The position numbers and the translations under genes are program-made. A DNA stretch of 64,000 nucleotides. It comes from Bacillota bacterium. GTDB taxonomy: Bacteria > Bacillota > Clostridia > Oscillospirales > Acutalibacteraceae. The DNA is taken from NCBI GenBank assembly GCA_023416955.1, contig JAEZGM010000038.1, positions 1 through 64,000 on the forward strand. Reading direction: 5' to 3'. Positions within the stretch are counted from its first letter, which is position 1. Each line of letters begins with the position of its first letter. Below are positions 1 through 8,151 of the stretch, in pieces. The notes under the pieces were generated by a model. That model worked only from the letters and a program-made list of their open reading frames with translations. It searched no databases and had not been told where the DNA came from.

Positions 1-121
1 GCAGAAACAGCATATTGTCAATACCCTCTTTGAGCAGGGACAAAACTAATTTTTCAACATTTCCTCACCGCTGCTTTCCTGCATTTTTTAACCGGCGAAA
101 ATCTGCAAAATCAAATCGGCG
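1..121. other. Window edge upstream of the broken tape-measure gene
   Basis: No gene can be supported here. The tape-measure reading frame that follows is open backwards only to an in-frame TAA at 89-91, and there is no start codon with a ribosome binding site between that stop and position 122. The stretch therefore does not continue the tape-measure protein, which is normally much longer. On the minus strand there is a short coding-like frame running off the left edge, but it is too short to identify. Confidence 0.4.
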
Positions 122-1198
122 TTGACAAGTATTACTCCAAAAATTTTGTCTGTAGTAACAGCTTTATTGCCAGCGGTAACGTCGGCTTTAATGACAAATT
201 TGCCTACATTGATAACAGCGGTCATGGGGATATTTCCGCAAATATCCAGTACACTTTTATCCATGCTTCCGATGATTCTTGATTGTGGAATTAAAGTCAT
301 ATTGGCAATTGTTCAGGGGTTAGCACAGGCACTTCCTCAATTAATTCCGCAAATTGTAAATACCGTATTAGCAATGGTTAGTACGTTAATTTCAAATATA
401 GATAAGTTGGTTGATGCAGGATTAAAATTGCTGATGGGGTTGGCTCAAGGCTTAATTAATGCTCTTCCCCAATTAATTGCTAAAGCACCAGTAATTATTG
501 ATAAATTGGTAACAGCGATAGCAAATAATTTACCTAAAATTGTATCAGTAGGTATTCAATTGATCATTGCCCTAGCAGGTGCTTTGATTAAAAGCATACC
601 TCAACTTATTGTAGCAATACCGCAAATTATTGGATCAATAGTTAAGGGATTTGCTAGTTATTATAGTCAGATGGGAACGGTTGGATTAAATTTGATTAAG
701 GGCATTTGGCAGGGAATCAGTGATGCTGCATCTTGGTTATGGAACAAAGTAAGCGGATTCTGTGATAATCTGGTTGATCAAATTAAAAGTAAATTAGGTA
801 TTCATTCGCCATCTACTGTATTTGCATCATTGGGCGGCTTTATGGCTCAAGGCTTGGGTAATGGATTCACTGACAATATGGTTGGCATTTCTAAACAGAT
901 GCAAAGTGCTGTTCCAACAAGTTTTGATTTTGATGTTGGTGCTAACATTAATCAGAAATTTAGTAATTTGAAGAGTAATTTACAGACAGCAGCCAGCCAG
1001 TCAACAGGCTCTACCGTTCCTACATCTGTAACATTTCAAATAAAGCAAGGGGATTTCACTATACAAGGTAATACAGATGATAATACTATTGCTCAAATGC
1101 AGAAATTGTTAAACCAGTCTGCAAAAGATACGGCAAAGCAAGTATTTAATCAAATGCAGACATTGAATATCAACAGCGGATTAGTACCTAATTTTTAA
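122..1198 (+). CDS. Phage tail tape-measure protein, C-terminal fragment
   Basis: C-terminal part of a siphophage tape measure, the protein that sets tail length and helps DNA cross the cell envelope. Residues 1-200 are a run of hydrophobic segments with repeated ALPQLI-like units, typical of the membrane-active part of these proteins. Around residue 225 comes the motif GIHSPSTVFASLGG, followed by a glycine-rich stretch, which is the usual tape-measure C-terminal signature. Tape measures commonly exceed 600 residues, so about half or more is missing. The nominal TTG start at 122 has no Shine-Dalgarno sequence, and the frame is closed by TAA at 89. The gene is followed by the distal tail and endopeptidase genes in the usual phage order. 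Probably a 5'-truncated pseudogene; internal initiation is a less likely alternative. Confidence 0.75.
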   Translation: MTSITPKILSVVTALLPAVTSALMTNLPTLITAVMGIFPQISSTLLSMLPMILDCGIKVILAIVQGLAQALPQLIPQIVNTVLAMVSTLISNIDKLVDAGLKLLMGLAQGLINALPQLIAKAPVIIDKLVTAIANNLPKIVSVGIQLIIALAGALIKSIPQLIVAIPQIIGSIVKGFASYYSQMGTVGLNLIKGIWQGISDAASWLWNKVSGFCDNLVDQIKSKLGIHSPSTVFASLGGFMAQGLGNGFTDNMVGISKQMQSAVPTSFDFDVGANINQKFSNLKSNLQTAASQSTGSTVPTSVTFQIKQGDFTIQGNTDDNTIAQMQKLLNQSAKDTAKQVFNQMQTLNINSGLVPNF

Positions 1199-1208
1199 TA
1201 AAGAAAGT

Positions 1209-1250
1209 AAAGTATCTATGTTTCAGATTTTGGAGCATAGGTACTTTTTA
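1209..1250 (+). terminator. Intrinsic terminator-like hairpin after the tape measure
   Basis: AAAGTATCTATG (1209-1220) pairs with CATAGGTACTTT (1236-1247) with a single T-G wobble, 15-nt loop, followed by a short T run. Placed between two tail genes that are normally co-transcribed. Confidence 0.6.
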
Positions 1251-1290
1251 TTTAATTATGCAATTTCAAAATAAGGCGGTGATTTTAGCG

Positions 1291-2085
1291 ATGTCAATAT
1301 CAGGTTGCCCGTTTAAATATGACGGAATCATGTCAACACAATATGGATTAATTATAGCAAATATTAATACGGATTATAAAGAAACAAAACTTGATGGAAA
1401 TCAAGTTTATTCTATAACATATATTCCTGCCACAAAAAAATTCTATTTATCTGATAGAAAGATTGAAGAGCCATTATCATTTGATATTGAAATTACATCA
1501 AATGAAAGTAATAAATATTTAAGTATTTTACAACAAAGAAATATAGTGAAATGGTTGTTTGATCGTGTTAGCTACCATAAGTTTGAAATTATGGATAAAG
1601 ATTATGCAGGATTATATTTTAACTGTTACTTTACTGATTCAGAATCTTTAAATTATGGAATGGGTTGTGTTGGTTATAAATTCAAAGTAGTATGTGATGC
1701 TTCATGGGCTTGGGAAAATCAAAAGACATACACATATTCTTTTACAACACTCCCATCTACAGTGAATTTCATTAATAGCTCTGATTATGAAGATTATTTA
1801 TATCCTCAAAGTGTCGTAATTACTTGCGGTACTACAGGTGGAACAATTTCAATAACCAATAAAGATGATAATAATTATGTAGTTCAATTTACAGGACTTG
1901 TCGCAAATGAAGTTATTACTATAACTGATATAGGACAGATTCTATCTTCAACAGGAAATTCAAGAATAGATAACTGGAATGGTCATAGACTCAAATTTAA
2001 AAATAAAGATAATCATCTATTGGTATCAGGTGATGTCAAGACGATACAAATTACATACCAGAATGTGAGACGAATAAGCTATTGA
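1291..2085 (+). CDS. Phage distal tail (Dit-like) protein
   Basis: Likely distal tail protein, which forms the hub joining the tail tube to the baseplate in Siphoviridae of Gram-positive hosts. The N-terminal segment KYDGIMSTQYGLII fits the GI-S-(D)YGL pattern of Dit/YomH-type proteins, and it lies between the tape measure and the tail endopeptidase, the normal Dit position. About 264 residues, within the family range. I chose ATG 1291 because AAGGCGGTGAT (1273-1283) lies 7 nt upstream; an in-frame ATG at 1258 has no binding site. AT-rich codon use matches the adjacent phage genes and contrasts with the host genes after 5.1 kb. Its stop overlaps the next start by 4 nt. Confidence 0.75.
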   Translation: MSISGCPFKYDGIMSTQYGLIIANINTDYKETKLDGNQVYSITYIPATKKFYLSDRKIEEPLSFDIEITSNESNKYLSILQQRNIVKWLFDRVSYHKFEIMDKDYAGLYFNCYFTDSESLNYGMGCVGYKFKVVCDASWAWENQKTYTYSFTTLPSTVNFINSSDYEDYLYPQSVVITCGTTGGTISITNKDDNNYVVQFTGLVANEVITITDIGQILSSTGNSRIDNWNGHRLKFKNKDNHLLVSGDVKTIQITYQNVRRISY

Positions 2086-4430
2086 TAATTAATTTTGATT
2101 ACTGGAATAGAGCCGAAAATCCTAATTTGTTTATATGTAACCCAAATAATGCTAGATTAGCATTGATTCCTCATTATAAGAATTTAGTAATAAAGCCTAC
2201 ATTTAATGGAGTATCTGAATTATCATTAAACATTTATAAATATATAAAAGATTATGATATTGGAATTAGTGATAAAGAACGAACTTGTGAATGCTATAAA
2301 TACATTGCGGTACATCGTTTTATTCATGTAGAACATTTGGGATATTTTGTTATCACACAAATAACTGAAAAGAGTGACGGCTTTTGTCCTTATTATGAAG
2401 TTAAAGCTTCATCTTGTGAACTTGAGTTAAATAATAGAAAAATTAAAATAGATGCAGGAAATAACAAATTTTATGATTCTCAGTTTCCGTCAATGTCTAT
2501 TATGGGAAAGATATTAGACTTATGTCCTGCGTGGTCATTAGGAAAAATGCCAGATTCCATCCAGAATACATATCGTTCTTTTGATGATGTGAATGAATCT
2601 GTTTACAGTTTTCTTGTAAATGATGTAGGAAAAGCTTTCGATTGTATTTTAGATTTTGATATCGAAAATAGGATCATTAATACTATAGATTTAAATTCAG
2701 AAATCCCCAATACAGATATTTTGCTGACTTATGATAATGTACTTAAAAATCTGGATATTAATCAGACAGCGAATAATATTGTTACTGCATTGACTCTATC
2801 AGGGGCAAATGATTTGTCAATCAATGAAGTAAATCCTTTGGGGACAAACTATATAGTTGATTTTTCTTATTATAAGAATAAAGATTGGATGACTCAAGAA
2901 TTAATCGATGCTTTGAATGTTTGGGAAAAGAAGGTATCTGATAATCAGGCAAGTTTTAATTCTATTCTATCTAATATAAAGCAGCATGAAACAGAATTAG
3001 AGACTCTTAATAGCAATCTTGCAACTTTGCAAAGCGAATTAAAGACTTTAGAAAATGAGAAATCTGATTTATCCAGTGATGGAAAAGATTATTCATCCGT
3101 TCAGGCTCAAATAAATAATAAAAATATTCAAATTTCTAATAAGAATACTGAAATTACAAATAAAGGTTTAGCTGTCAGTAATGATACAGTTCAACGTTCT
3201 ACTTTGCAGAATTCATTAAAATTAGAAAATAATTTTACCGCTAAACAATATAGCGAATTGAGTAATTTTATATTTGAGAATGATTATAAAAATGAATATA
3301 TAGAAACAGACGATGATACCACATATTCACAGAAGCAGGAATTACAATTTGCTTTATATACTGATGGTCTCAAGAAGCTTAAAACAGTACGTCAGCCTGT
3401 TTCAGACTTTGAAATAGATTGTGTCAATTTTCTTATGATTCCAGATTTTAATATATTTAGGGATCAATTTGATTTGAGTAAAAAGATTCATGTTGAAATT
3501 TGTCCTGATAATATTGTTGATATGATGGTCTTACAATATGAAATTAACTATGATACTAAAGATTTAAAAATCAAAATTAGCAATCAGATGAAAATTCATG
3601 ATAGATATACTGCCTATCAGGAAATATCGAGCAAGGCAGTAAAAGCTTCTAATACCATTATTTCCAGTAAAGACACTTGGAATTATCCTGTTAAAAGCGG
3701 TAAAATCGATGATTTTGAAGCATTTAGGACAGGCGCTTTGAATGCTACATTGAATAAGGTTATTTCCTCAACCAATGAAGATATTAGTATTGATAATACT
3801 GGAGTTCATGGAAGAGCTAAAGACTCGGCAACAGGAAAATTAGAAAAAGAAGAAATGTGGCTGAATAAGAATAATCTTCTTTTCTCCGATGATAATTTTC
3901 AGACAGCTAAAACAGCATTAGGAAAAATCACTTTACCGAATGGATCAGTTGTTTATGGTCTTGTAGCTGATGCTATTGTTGCTGGTACGATTGATGCAGG
4001 GACAGTTAATGTTATTCATCTTGTCGCTGATAATATTACTACAGGAGTACTTCAATCAGCAAATGGTAAATATTCTCTTGATATGGAAACAGGCAAAGTA
4101 AATATGAAATCAGGTACATTCAGTGGCAAAATTGAATCTGCCACAATTAAATGGACTGACAGTGGTGGACAGGAATTTGGTTCAATTACTTGCAAACAAG
4201 ATACTGATGGTCTTTGGATTCGAGCACCCTATATTACATTGGATAGTGCCAATGGAGTTTCCACTGATCATATTGTGCTTAATAATTTGTCTGTAAAAAC
4301 AGAAATCAATGTAAATAATAATGGAACTTCATATTCTGGTCAAACTGGAACGGTTGGCGTTACTCGTTCTGATGGAAGCAAAAGGACATTAAGATTCGTT
4401 GATGGTATTCTAGTTGATTTTGATGCTTAA
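2082..4430 (+). CDS. Phage tail endopeptidase / minor structural protein
   Basis: Large tail protein of 782 residues of the prophage endopeptidase-tail (Tal/gp18-like) family, located at the tail tip where it contacts the cell surface. The first 200 residues resemble the minor structural N-terminal domain (FICNPNNARLALIPHYKNL and similar). Residues about 285-375 are a Gln/Asn/Lys/Glu-rich segment with heptad character, probably a coiled coil, and the last 200 residues are Gly/Thr/Ser-rich, as in beta-structured fibre regions. It starts at TTG 2082, overlapping the TGA of the Dit gene by 4 nt (translational coupling; no strong own ribosome site). No holin, endolysin or receptor-binding gene follows: a terminator comes right after the stop. 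Confidence 0.8.
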   Translation: MIINFDYWNRAENPNLFICNPNNARLALIPHYKNLVIKPTFNGVSELSLNIYKYIKDYDIGISDKERTCECYKYIAVHRFIHVEHLGYFVITQITEKSDGFCPYYEVKASSCELELNNRKIKIDAGNNKFYDSQFPSMSIMGKILDLCPAWSLGKMPDSIQNTYRSFDDVNESVYSFLVNDVGKAFDCILDFDIENRIINTIDLNSEIPNTDILLTYDNVLKNLDINQTANNIVTALTLSGANDLSINEVNPLGTNYIVDFSYYKNKDWMTQELIDALNVWEKKVSDNQASFNSILSNIKQHETELETLNSNLATLQSELKTLENEKSDLSSDGKDYSSVQAQINNKNIQISNKNTEITNKGLAVSNDTVQRSTLQNSLKLENNFTAKQYSELSNFIFENDYKNEYIETDDDTTYSQKQELQFALYTDGLKKLKTVRQPVSDFEIDCVNFLMIPDFNIFRDQFDLSKKIHVEICPDNIVDMMVLQYEINYDTKDLKIKISNQMKIHDRYTAYQEISSKAVKASNTIISSKDTWNYPVKSGKIDDFEAFRTGALNATLNKVISSTNEDISIDNTGVHGRAKDSATGKLEKEEMWLNKNNLLFSDDNFQTAKTALGKITLPNGSVVYGLVADAIVAGTIDAGTVNVIHLVADNITTGVLQSANGKYSLDMETGKVNMKSGTFSGKIESATIKWTDSGGQEFGSITCKQDTDGLWIRAPYITLDSANGVSTDHIVLNNLSVKTEINVNNNGTSYSGQTGTVGVTRSDGSKRTLRFVDGILVDFDA

Positions 4431-4433
4431 CAT

Positions 4434-4467
4434 AAACGGCTTAGGCAATAGCTTAGGCCGTTTTTTT
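4434..4467 (+). terminator. Terminator of the prophage tail operon
   Basis: AAACGGC (4434-4440) pairs with GCCGTTT (4457-4463), extended by a weaker inner stem, followed by an uninterrupted T run. It lies 4 nt after the stop of the tail endopeptidase gene. Confidence 0.8.
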
Positions 4468-4651
4468 CTGAAATTTTTGTTTACACATCCGGCTAAGTTT
4501 TCATTTTAATGCAATTTTTATTTATAGCGGAAAAGGGCAGTTGATGTGTTACTTTCATTCGCTGAAAATTTGGGATCGAATAGGTCATTATGGCTATTTT
4601 TACCCAATAAATTAAAACACAGTGTTTTTATAGCCTTGATTGGTTTGGAAC
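4468..4651. other. Non-coding gap after the prophage remnant
   Basis: AT-rich DNA with no supportable ORF on either strand and no recognisable lysis-gene remnant. Probably the decayed right end of the prophage. No attachment-site core can be assigned without the left end. Confidence 0.4.
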
Positions 4652-4680
4652 TTGCATTCTAGAGTTCTTTCATATATAAT
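4652..4680 (+). promoter_or_regulatory. Orphan sigma-A type promoter
   Basis: TTGCAT (4652-4657), 17-nt spacer, TATAAT (4675-4680): near-consensus elements at optimal spacing. No ORF with a ribosome site follows before the terminator at 4897. Confidence 0.6.
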
Positions 4681-4686
4681 GTAAAG

Positions 4687-4957
4687 CAATCAATGTTTTA
4701 AGTTCATACCTATAAAGTATCTGAGCAAGAATTAAAAAGTTTATTGGTACAAGGAAGCAATAAAAACCTCTAAAATCCAGTGTCCATGCAGTTTGCGGAA
4801 AACCCACAAACAGCGAATTTATCGCAATGATCAGTGATCGCTTAAGGCTGCACATGAAAAGCGCAAGCTAAATATAGATCTAAATATCTAAAAATGAACT
4901 TCTCCATTTTATTGGGCGGTCGCCTGATGAGGTGGAGGAGTTTTTATTTGCTTTTTT
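4687..4957 (+). ncRNA. Candidate small non-coding RNA (about 270 nt)
   Basis: The interval is framed by the near-consensus promoter at 4652-4680 and the strong hairpin plus T run at 4897-4957. Only peptides of about 14 codons without ribosome sites can be read inside it, so the product would be an RNA. Internal features include the small palindrome around ATCAGTGATC (about 4830). No known RNA family is recognised. It could equally be the remnant of a phage transcription unit whose ORF has decayed. Confidence 0.35.
4897..4957 (+). terminator. Intrinsic terminator ending the orphan unit
   Basis: AACTTCTCCA (4897-4906) pairs with TGGAGGAGTT (4933-4942) over 10 bp with one G-T pair; the loop holds a GC-rich stretch, and the hairpin is followed by T-rich sequence (two T runs). 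Confidence 0.65.
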
Positions 4958-5002
4958 GTTTCGTTTTGATTGTATCTATTTGATTTTACACTATAATAGA
5001 AG

Positions 5003-5048
5003 AAAGAGCAGGAATGACCAGAATAATCGGCTTTTCCTGCTCTTTAAT
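5003..5048. terminator. 12-bp perfect hairpin, probable terminator
   Basis: AAAGAGCAGGAA (5003-5014) is perfectly complementary to TTCCTGCTCTTT (5034-5045), loop 19 nt. The A/T-rich ends allow function in either direction. It lies between the prophage remnant and the 3' end of rpmB. Confidence 0.55.
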
Positions 5049-5070
5049 TTGAAACTGCATTTTGAACAAG

Positions 5071-5097
5071 AATAAAGGAGCCTTTGCAGGCTCCTCT
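5071..5097 (-). terminator. Terminator of rpmB
   Basis: On the minus strand AGGAGCC and GGCTCCT (5076-5082 with 5089-5095 in plus coordinates) form a 7-bp stem with a 6-nt loop, followed by a TTTATTCTTG tail. It is 22 nt downstream of the rpmB stop. Confidence 0.75.
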
Positions 5098-5118
5098 CAA
5101 CTTCATGTTTGTTTTGCA

Positions 5119-5307
5119 TTAAACGGCGCGGGTAACCTTGCCGGAACGCAAGCAACGGGTGCAGGCGTAAATACGCTTAGGAGTACCGTTAACAACTGCT
5201 TTAACGCGTCTAATATTCGGCTTCCAAGTTCTGTTGGAACGTCTATGAGAATGGGAAACCCGAATGCCAAAAGCCATATCCTTGCCACAAACTTCACACT
5301 TTGCCAT
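5119..5307 (-). CDS. rpmB: 50S ribosomal protein L28
   Basis: 62-residue ribosomal protein L28 of the large subunit. The sequence opens MAKCEVCGKDMAFG, carries the HSHRRSNRTWKPN core that contacts 23S rRNA, and has a CxxC pair near each end (CEVC and CTRC), so it is the zinc-ribbon form. A strong AAAGGAGG ribosome site precedes the ATG on the minus strand. It has its own promoter (5357-5385) and terminator, so it is a monocistronic unit. In Bacillus, rpmB lies next to spoVM; here spoVM is 23 kb away at 28.1 kb, so the pair has been separated. The plus-strand frame over it is only a shadow. Confidence 0.97.
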   Translation of the reverse strand: MAKCEVCGKDMAFGIRVSHSHRRSNRTWKPNIRRVKAVVNGTPKRIYACTRCLRSGKVTRAV

Positions 5308-5356
5308 GTGTCTGCACCTCCTTTAAAAGGGCTGTCTATAGGATTACAACATTCGT

Positions 5357-5385
5357 ATTTTAGCAGATATGCCCGCTAAATGCAA
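5357..5385 (-). promoter_or_regulatory. Sigma-A promoter of rpmB
   Basis: Read on the minus strand: TTGCAT (5385-5380), 17-nt spacer, TAAAAT (5362-5357), about 50 nt upstream of the rpmB ATG. Confidence 0.65.
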
Positions 5386-5456
5386 GGCTTTTCTGCGAAA
5401 TTATGAAAATAGCAAAGACATATTTGTATTTTTTCCCTGTAAACAGGCGTATTGCT

Positions 5457-5484
5457 TGTTTTTTGACCGGTGAAGTATTATAAT
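5457..5484 (+). promoter_or_regulatory. Probable sigma-A promoter of the M50 protease/scpAB operon
   Basis: TTGTTT (5457-5462), 16-nt spacer, TATAAT (5479-5484), 28 nt upstream of the protease start. The -10 is perfect and the -35 weak. Confidence 0.5.
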
Positions 5485-5511
5485 GGAAAAATATAAAAAG
5501 GAGAGTATTTT

Positions 5512-6204
5512 ATGCTGATAGACATGATTCGAAGCATTTTTAATGGTCAGTCGGTTGATTTTTTGAGTATTGTTTCACAAATACTGGCCACTTTGTTCGT
5601 GATTTTCTGTATCTTGCCGCTCCATGAATGCGCTCACGGTTGGGTAGCATATAAACTGGGTGATCATACCGCAAAGTATCAGGGTAGAATTACGCTGAAT
5701 CCAATCACAAGTATTGATTTGACCGGTGCGCTGTTCCTTCTTTTGTTTGGGTTCGGGTGGGCGAAACCCGTTCCGGTCGACGCCCGTAATTTCAAAAATC
5801 CGAAACGCGATATGGCGATCACCGCTTTGGCGGGGCCGGTGTCAAATTTGCTTGCTTCTTTGGTCGGCGCGCTTATCTACGTGGGAATTTTGGTTGCTGC
5901 CAAAAGTAATATTCCTTCATTTGTGCACTACTTTTTCAGTGCCTATATTACCATTAACGTTTCGTTGGCGGTATTTAACCTGATTCCGCTGCCTCCGCTT
6001 GACGGCTCTAAAATACTGGCTGCGTTTATGTCCAACAAAGCGATCAATGCCTTTTACCGGTATCAGAATGTGATTGTGATGGTCTCTTTTCTGGTTCTGT
6101 TCAGCGGAGTGCTCAGCCGTCCGATTACTTTTCTTCAGATTCTTTTCACTGATGGAGTTCTCTGGCTGGCGCAGCTGCCCTTTCATTTATTCGGACTGTT
6201 ATAA
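5512..6204 (+). CDS. Site-2-protease-like M50 family membrane metalloprotease
   Basis: Intramembrane zinc metalloprotease of peptidase family M50 (Rv2869c/YwhC-like, without PDZ domain), 230 residues. The zinc-binding motif HECAH is at residues 38-42 inside the first membrane segment, and the second catalytic motif is in NLIPLPPLDGSKIL near residue 160. Four to six hydrophobic segments are visible. A good ribosome site (AAAAGGAGAG) precedes ATG 5512. The gene is followed 12 nt later by scpA, an arrangement common in Firmicutes, so it is probably co-transcribed with scpAB; the substrate is unknown. A second, distinct M50 protease with PDZ domain (RseP) is at 45.1 kb. Confidence 0.9.
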   Translation: MLIDMIRSIFNGQSVDFLSIVSQILATLFVIFCILPLHECAHGWVAYKLGDHTAKYQGRITLNPITSIDLTGALFLLLFGFGWAKPVPVDARNFKNPKRDMAITALAGPVSNLLASLVGALIYVGILVAAKSNIPSFVHYFFSAYITINVSLAVFNLIPLPPLDGSKILAAFMSNKAINAFYRYQNVIVMVSFLVLFSGVLSRPITFLQILFTDGVLWLAQLPFHLFGLL

Positions 6205-6216
6205 AAGTGGGGTTAT

Positions 6217-6957
6217 ATGGAAAAACTATCCTATAAATTACCCGCCTTTGAGGGCCCGCTCGACCTATTGCTTTATTTAATCGGTAAGAATAAATTGAAT
6301 ATATGTGATATTCAGATATCCGAGCTCTTGGATCAGTATATGGAACAGATTGAGGCAATGAAAGAGCGGGATCTTGATGTTGCGAGTGAGTTTCTGGAAA
6401 TGGCGGCGCGGCTGGTTTACATGAAAACAGTATCCCTTCTGCCAAAGCATGAGGAAGCGGAGGAACTGCGGCGCGAATTAACCGGGCAGTTGCTTGAGTA
6501 TCAGGAATGTAAGCGTATTGCCATAGTTATGGGCGAGCAGTTTCGCTTCAATATTTTTGTTCGCGAACCCTCCGAGATTGAGGTTGACCAGACCTACCGA
6601 CGCAATCATACGCCTGCTGAATTGCTGTCGGCTTATCTGAATGCGGCGGGCCGCGGCAAACGCCTTCTTCCACCGACACCGGAAGCGTTTTCCGGAATCG
6701 TTACGCACAAAATTGTCTCAGTCGCCTCCTGCATTATCCATGTGCTGCGTCAGCTGTGGAAAACGAAATCCGTACAGTACGGGGCACTTTTTGAGGAAAA
6801 GAAAGATCGTTCCGATCTGGTTGCGACATTTCTCGCGGTGCTTGAACTGGTGAAGGGAAAACGCGTGCGCGTTGAAGGGGAATCCCAAGACGCGACAGTA
6901 ACACTGATGAACGGCGGGGTGAAGAATTGGAAATCAAAAAAATTCAGGGAGCAATAG
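6217..6957 (+). CDS. scpA: Segregation and condensation protein A
   Basis: ScpA kleisin, 246 residues, which bridges the SMC head domains and works with ScpB in chromosome condensation and segregation. The N terminus shows the family signature PAFEGPLDLLLYLI followed by DICDIQISEL-like sequence and the helical LDVASEFLEMAARLVYMK region that binds the SMC neck; the C-terminal winged-helix part is near residues 170-240. Length agrees with B. subtilis ScpA (about 250). ATG 6217 follows GTGGGG. Its 3' end overlaps scpB by 31 nt, which suggests coupled translation of a complex with fixed stoichiometry. Confidence 0.96.
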   Translation: MEKLSYKLPAFEGPLDLLLYLIGKNKLNICDIQISELLDQYMEQIEAMKERDLDVASEFLEMAARLVYMKTVSLLPKHEEAEELRRELTGQLLEYQECKRIAIVMGEQFRFNIFVREPSEIEVDQTYRRNHTPAELLSAYLNAAGRGKRLLPPTPEAFSGIVTHKIVSVASCIIHVLRQLWKTKSVQYGALFEEKKDRSDLVATFLAVLELVKGKRVRVEGESQDATVTLMNGGVKNWKSKKFREQ

Positions 6958-7469
6958 AGGCAATTCTTTTTGCCAGCGGCGATCCGGTATCTGTGGAACG
7001 TATCGCGGAGGTTCTGGAACTGGACAGGCCCACAGCTTTAAAATTGATTCAGGATTTAATGAGCGAGTTCAATGATCACGACGGCGGAATGCAGATCGTA
7101 AGATTGGACGATCAGTTCCAAATGTGCAGTAACCCGGTCTATGCCGACGATGTACGCCGCGCTCTGGATATGAGAAGAAATACGCCGCTTTCGCAGGCCG
7201 GCTTGGAAGTTCTGGCAATTGTGGCGTATAATCAACCGGTCACAAAGGCATTCGTAGAGCAAATCCGCGGGGTGGACTGCTCCGGGGTGCTTTCAAGCCT
7301 TACGGCGAAAGGGCTTATAGAGGAACGCGGAAGATTGGAACTGCCCGGCCGTCCCTTACTCTACGGTACAACCGCTAATTTTTTGCGGTGCCTTAACATT
7401 TCATCCCTTGGCGAATTGCCTGCGATTGAGCAAAAACAATACGAGGCCGCCGAAAGGGCGGAGGGCTGA
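6927..7469 (+). CDS. scpB: Segregation and condensation protein B
   Basis: ScpB, 180 residues, the dimeric winged-helix partner of ScpA in the SMC condensin. The start MEIKKIQGAIEAILFASGDPVS and the segment LAIVAYNQPVTKAFVEQIRGVDCSG are family-typical (the two tandem winged helices). The reading frame begins at TTG 6927 within the last codons of scpA; GGCGGGGTGAAG upstream serves as ribosome site. The C-terminal tail after residue 165 is short, as is usual in clostridia. The operon continues with a DUF2953 gene 33 nt downstream. Confidence 0.96.
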   Translation: MEIKKIQGAIEAILFASGDPVSVERIAEVLELDRPTALKLIQDLMSEFNDHDGGMQIVRLDDQFQMCSNPVYADDVRRALDMRRNTPLSQAGLEVLAIVAYNQPVTKAFVEQIRGVDCSGVLSSLTAKGLIEERGRLELPGRPLLYGTTANFLRCLNISSLGELPAIEQKQYEAAERAEG

Positions 7470-7502
7470 AAACCGGCTGTTCCACTCAGATACGGAGGGT
7501 CT

Positions 7503-8126
7503 ATGACAGCGCTTTGGATCACACTGGGAATTCTTTTGTTCTTTTTCTTACTGATGCTGTGTCCTGTGACTGTGTATGCCAAATTTATCAATGAATTCAG
7601 CGCGCAGGTGCGGTTCTTATTTGTGAAGATACCGCTTTACCCAAGACCGAAAAAGAAAGAGGCCGCGGAAAAGAAAAGAAACGAAGAAAAAGAAAAAAAC
7701 GAAAAAGATGAAAAAGATGCTTCAAAATCAAAAATAAGGGAAATACTAGAGCAAAAGGGATTGTCCGGCTTCTTAGGAATTATTCGGGAATTTTCTTCTG
7801 TGGCAACCGGGGCAGCAAAAAAATTGTTTTCGCACTTGGTGATTGACCGTATCATTCTGCATGTTACGGTAGCGGATGAAGACGCCGCACAGGCAGCCAT
7901 TCTTTACGGCGAGGTCTGTGCCGGAGTTTACACGCCGATGGGAATCCTGCTGAACCAGTTGAAATATAAAGAATATCACATTGAAGTGGTTCCCGATTTT
8001 CAGAAAAAGAAGTGCGAAATTCAGTTTTATGCTAAAATTCACATTAGGCTGCTGTTCCTGATTGCCCCGGCTCTGAAAGCGTTGGTTCAATCCCTCAAGA
8101 TTATGATAAAAATCAGTAAGACTTAA
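7503..8126 (+). CDS. DUF2953 membrane-anchored protein, function unknown
   Basis: 207 residues, with an N-terminal hydrophobic anchor (about residues 3-25), then a highly charged Lys/Glu linker (about residues 48-80, KEAAEKKRNEEKEKNEKDEK-like), then a compact domain with LHVTVADEDAAQAAILYGEV and a second hydrophobic helix near the end. The core matches DUF2953 proteins, which in sporeformers often lie between scpB and ytfJ, as here. A role linked to sporulation is guessed from context only. ATG 7503 follows ACGGAGGGTCT. The linker explains the purine-rich stretch at 7645-7735; it is not a separate repeat. Confidence 0.8.
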   Translation: MTALWITLGILLFFFLLMLCPVTVYAKFINEFSAQVRFLFVKIPLYPRPKKKEAAEKKRNEEKEKNEKDEKDASKSKIREILEQKGLSGFLGIIREFSSVATGAAKKLFSHLVIDRIILHVTVADEDAAQAAILYGEVCAGVYTPMGILLNQLKYKEYHIEVVPDFQKKKCEIQFYAKIHIRLLFLIAPALKALVQSLKIMIKISKT

Positions 8127-8151
8127 AAACTAAGATAAGGCGGTGTTTTTT

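Noticed and set aside
649..669. TATAGTCAG inside the tape-measure gene, similar to the MITE ends
   Set aside because: Only nine bases match, no partner end or internal blocks are nearby, and it lies in coding sequence; chance.
5062..5379. Plus-strand ORF over rpmB
   Set aside because: The minus strand encodes a textbook L28 with ribosome site, promoter and terminator; the plus frame is a shadow.
7645..7735. Purine-rich A/G tract as a possible repeat or regulatory element
   Set aside because: It encodes the Lys/Glu linker of the DUF2953 protein in frame.
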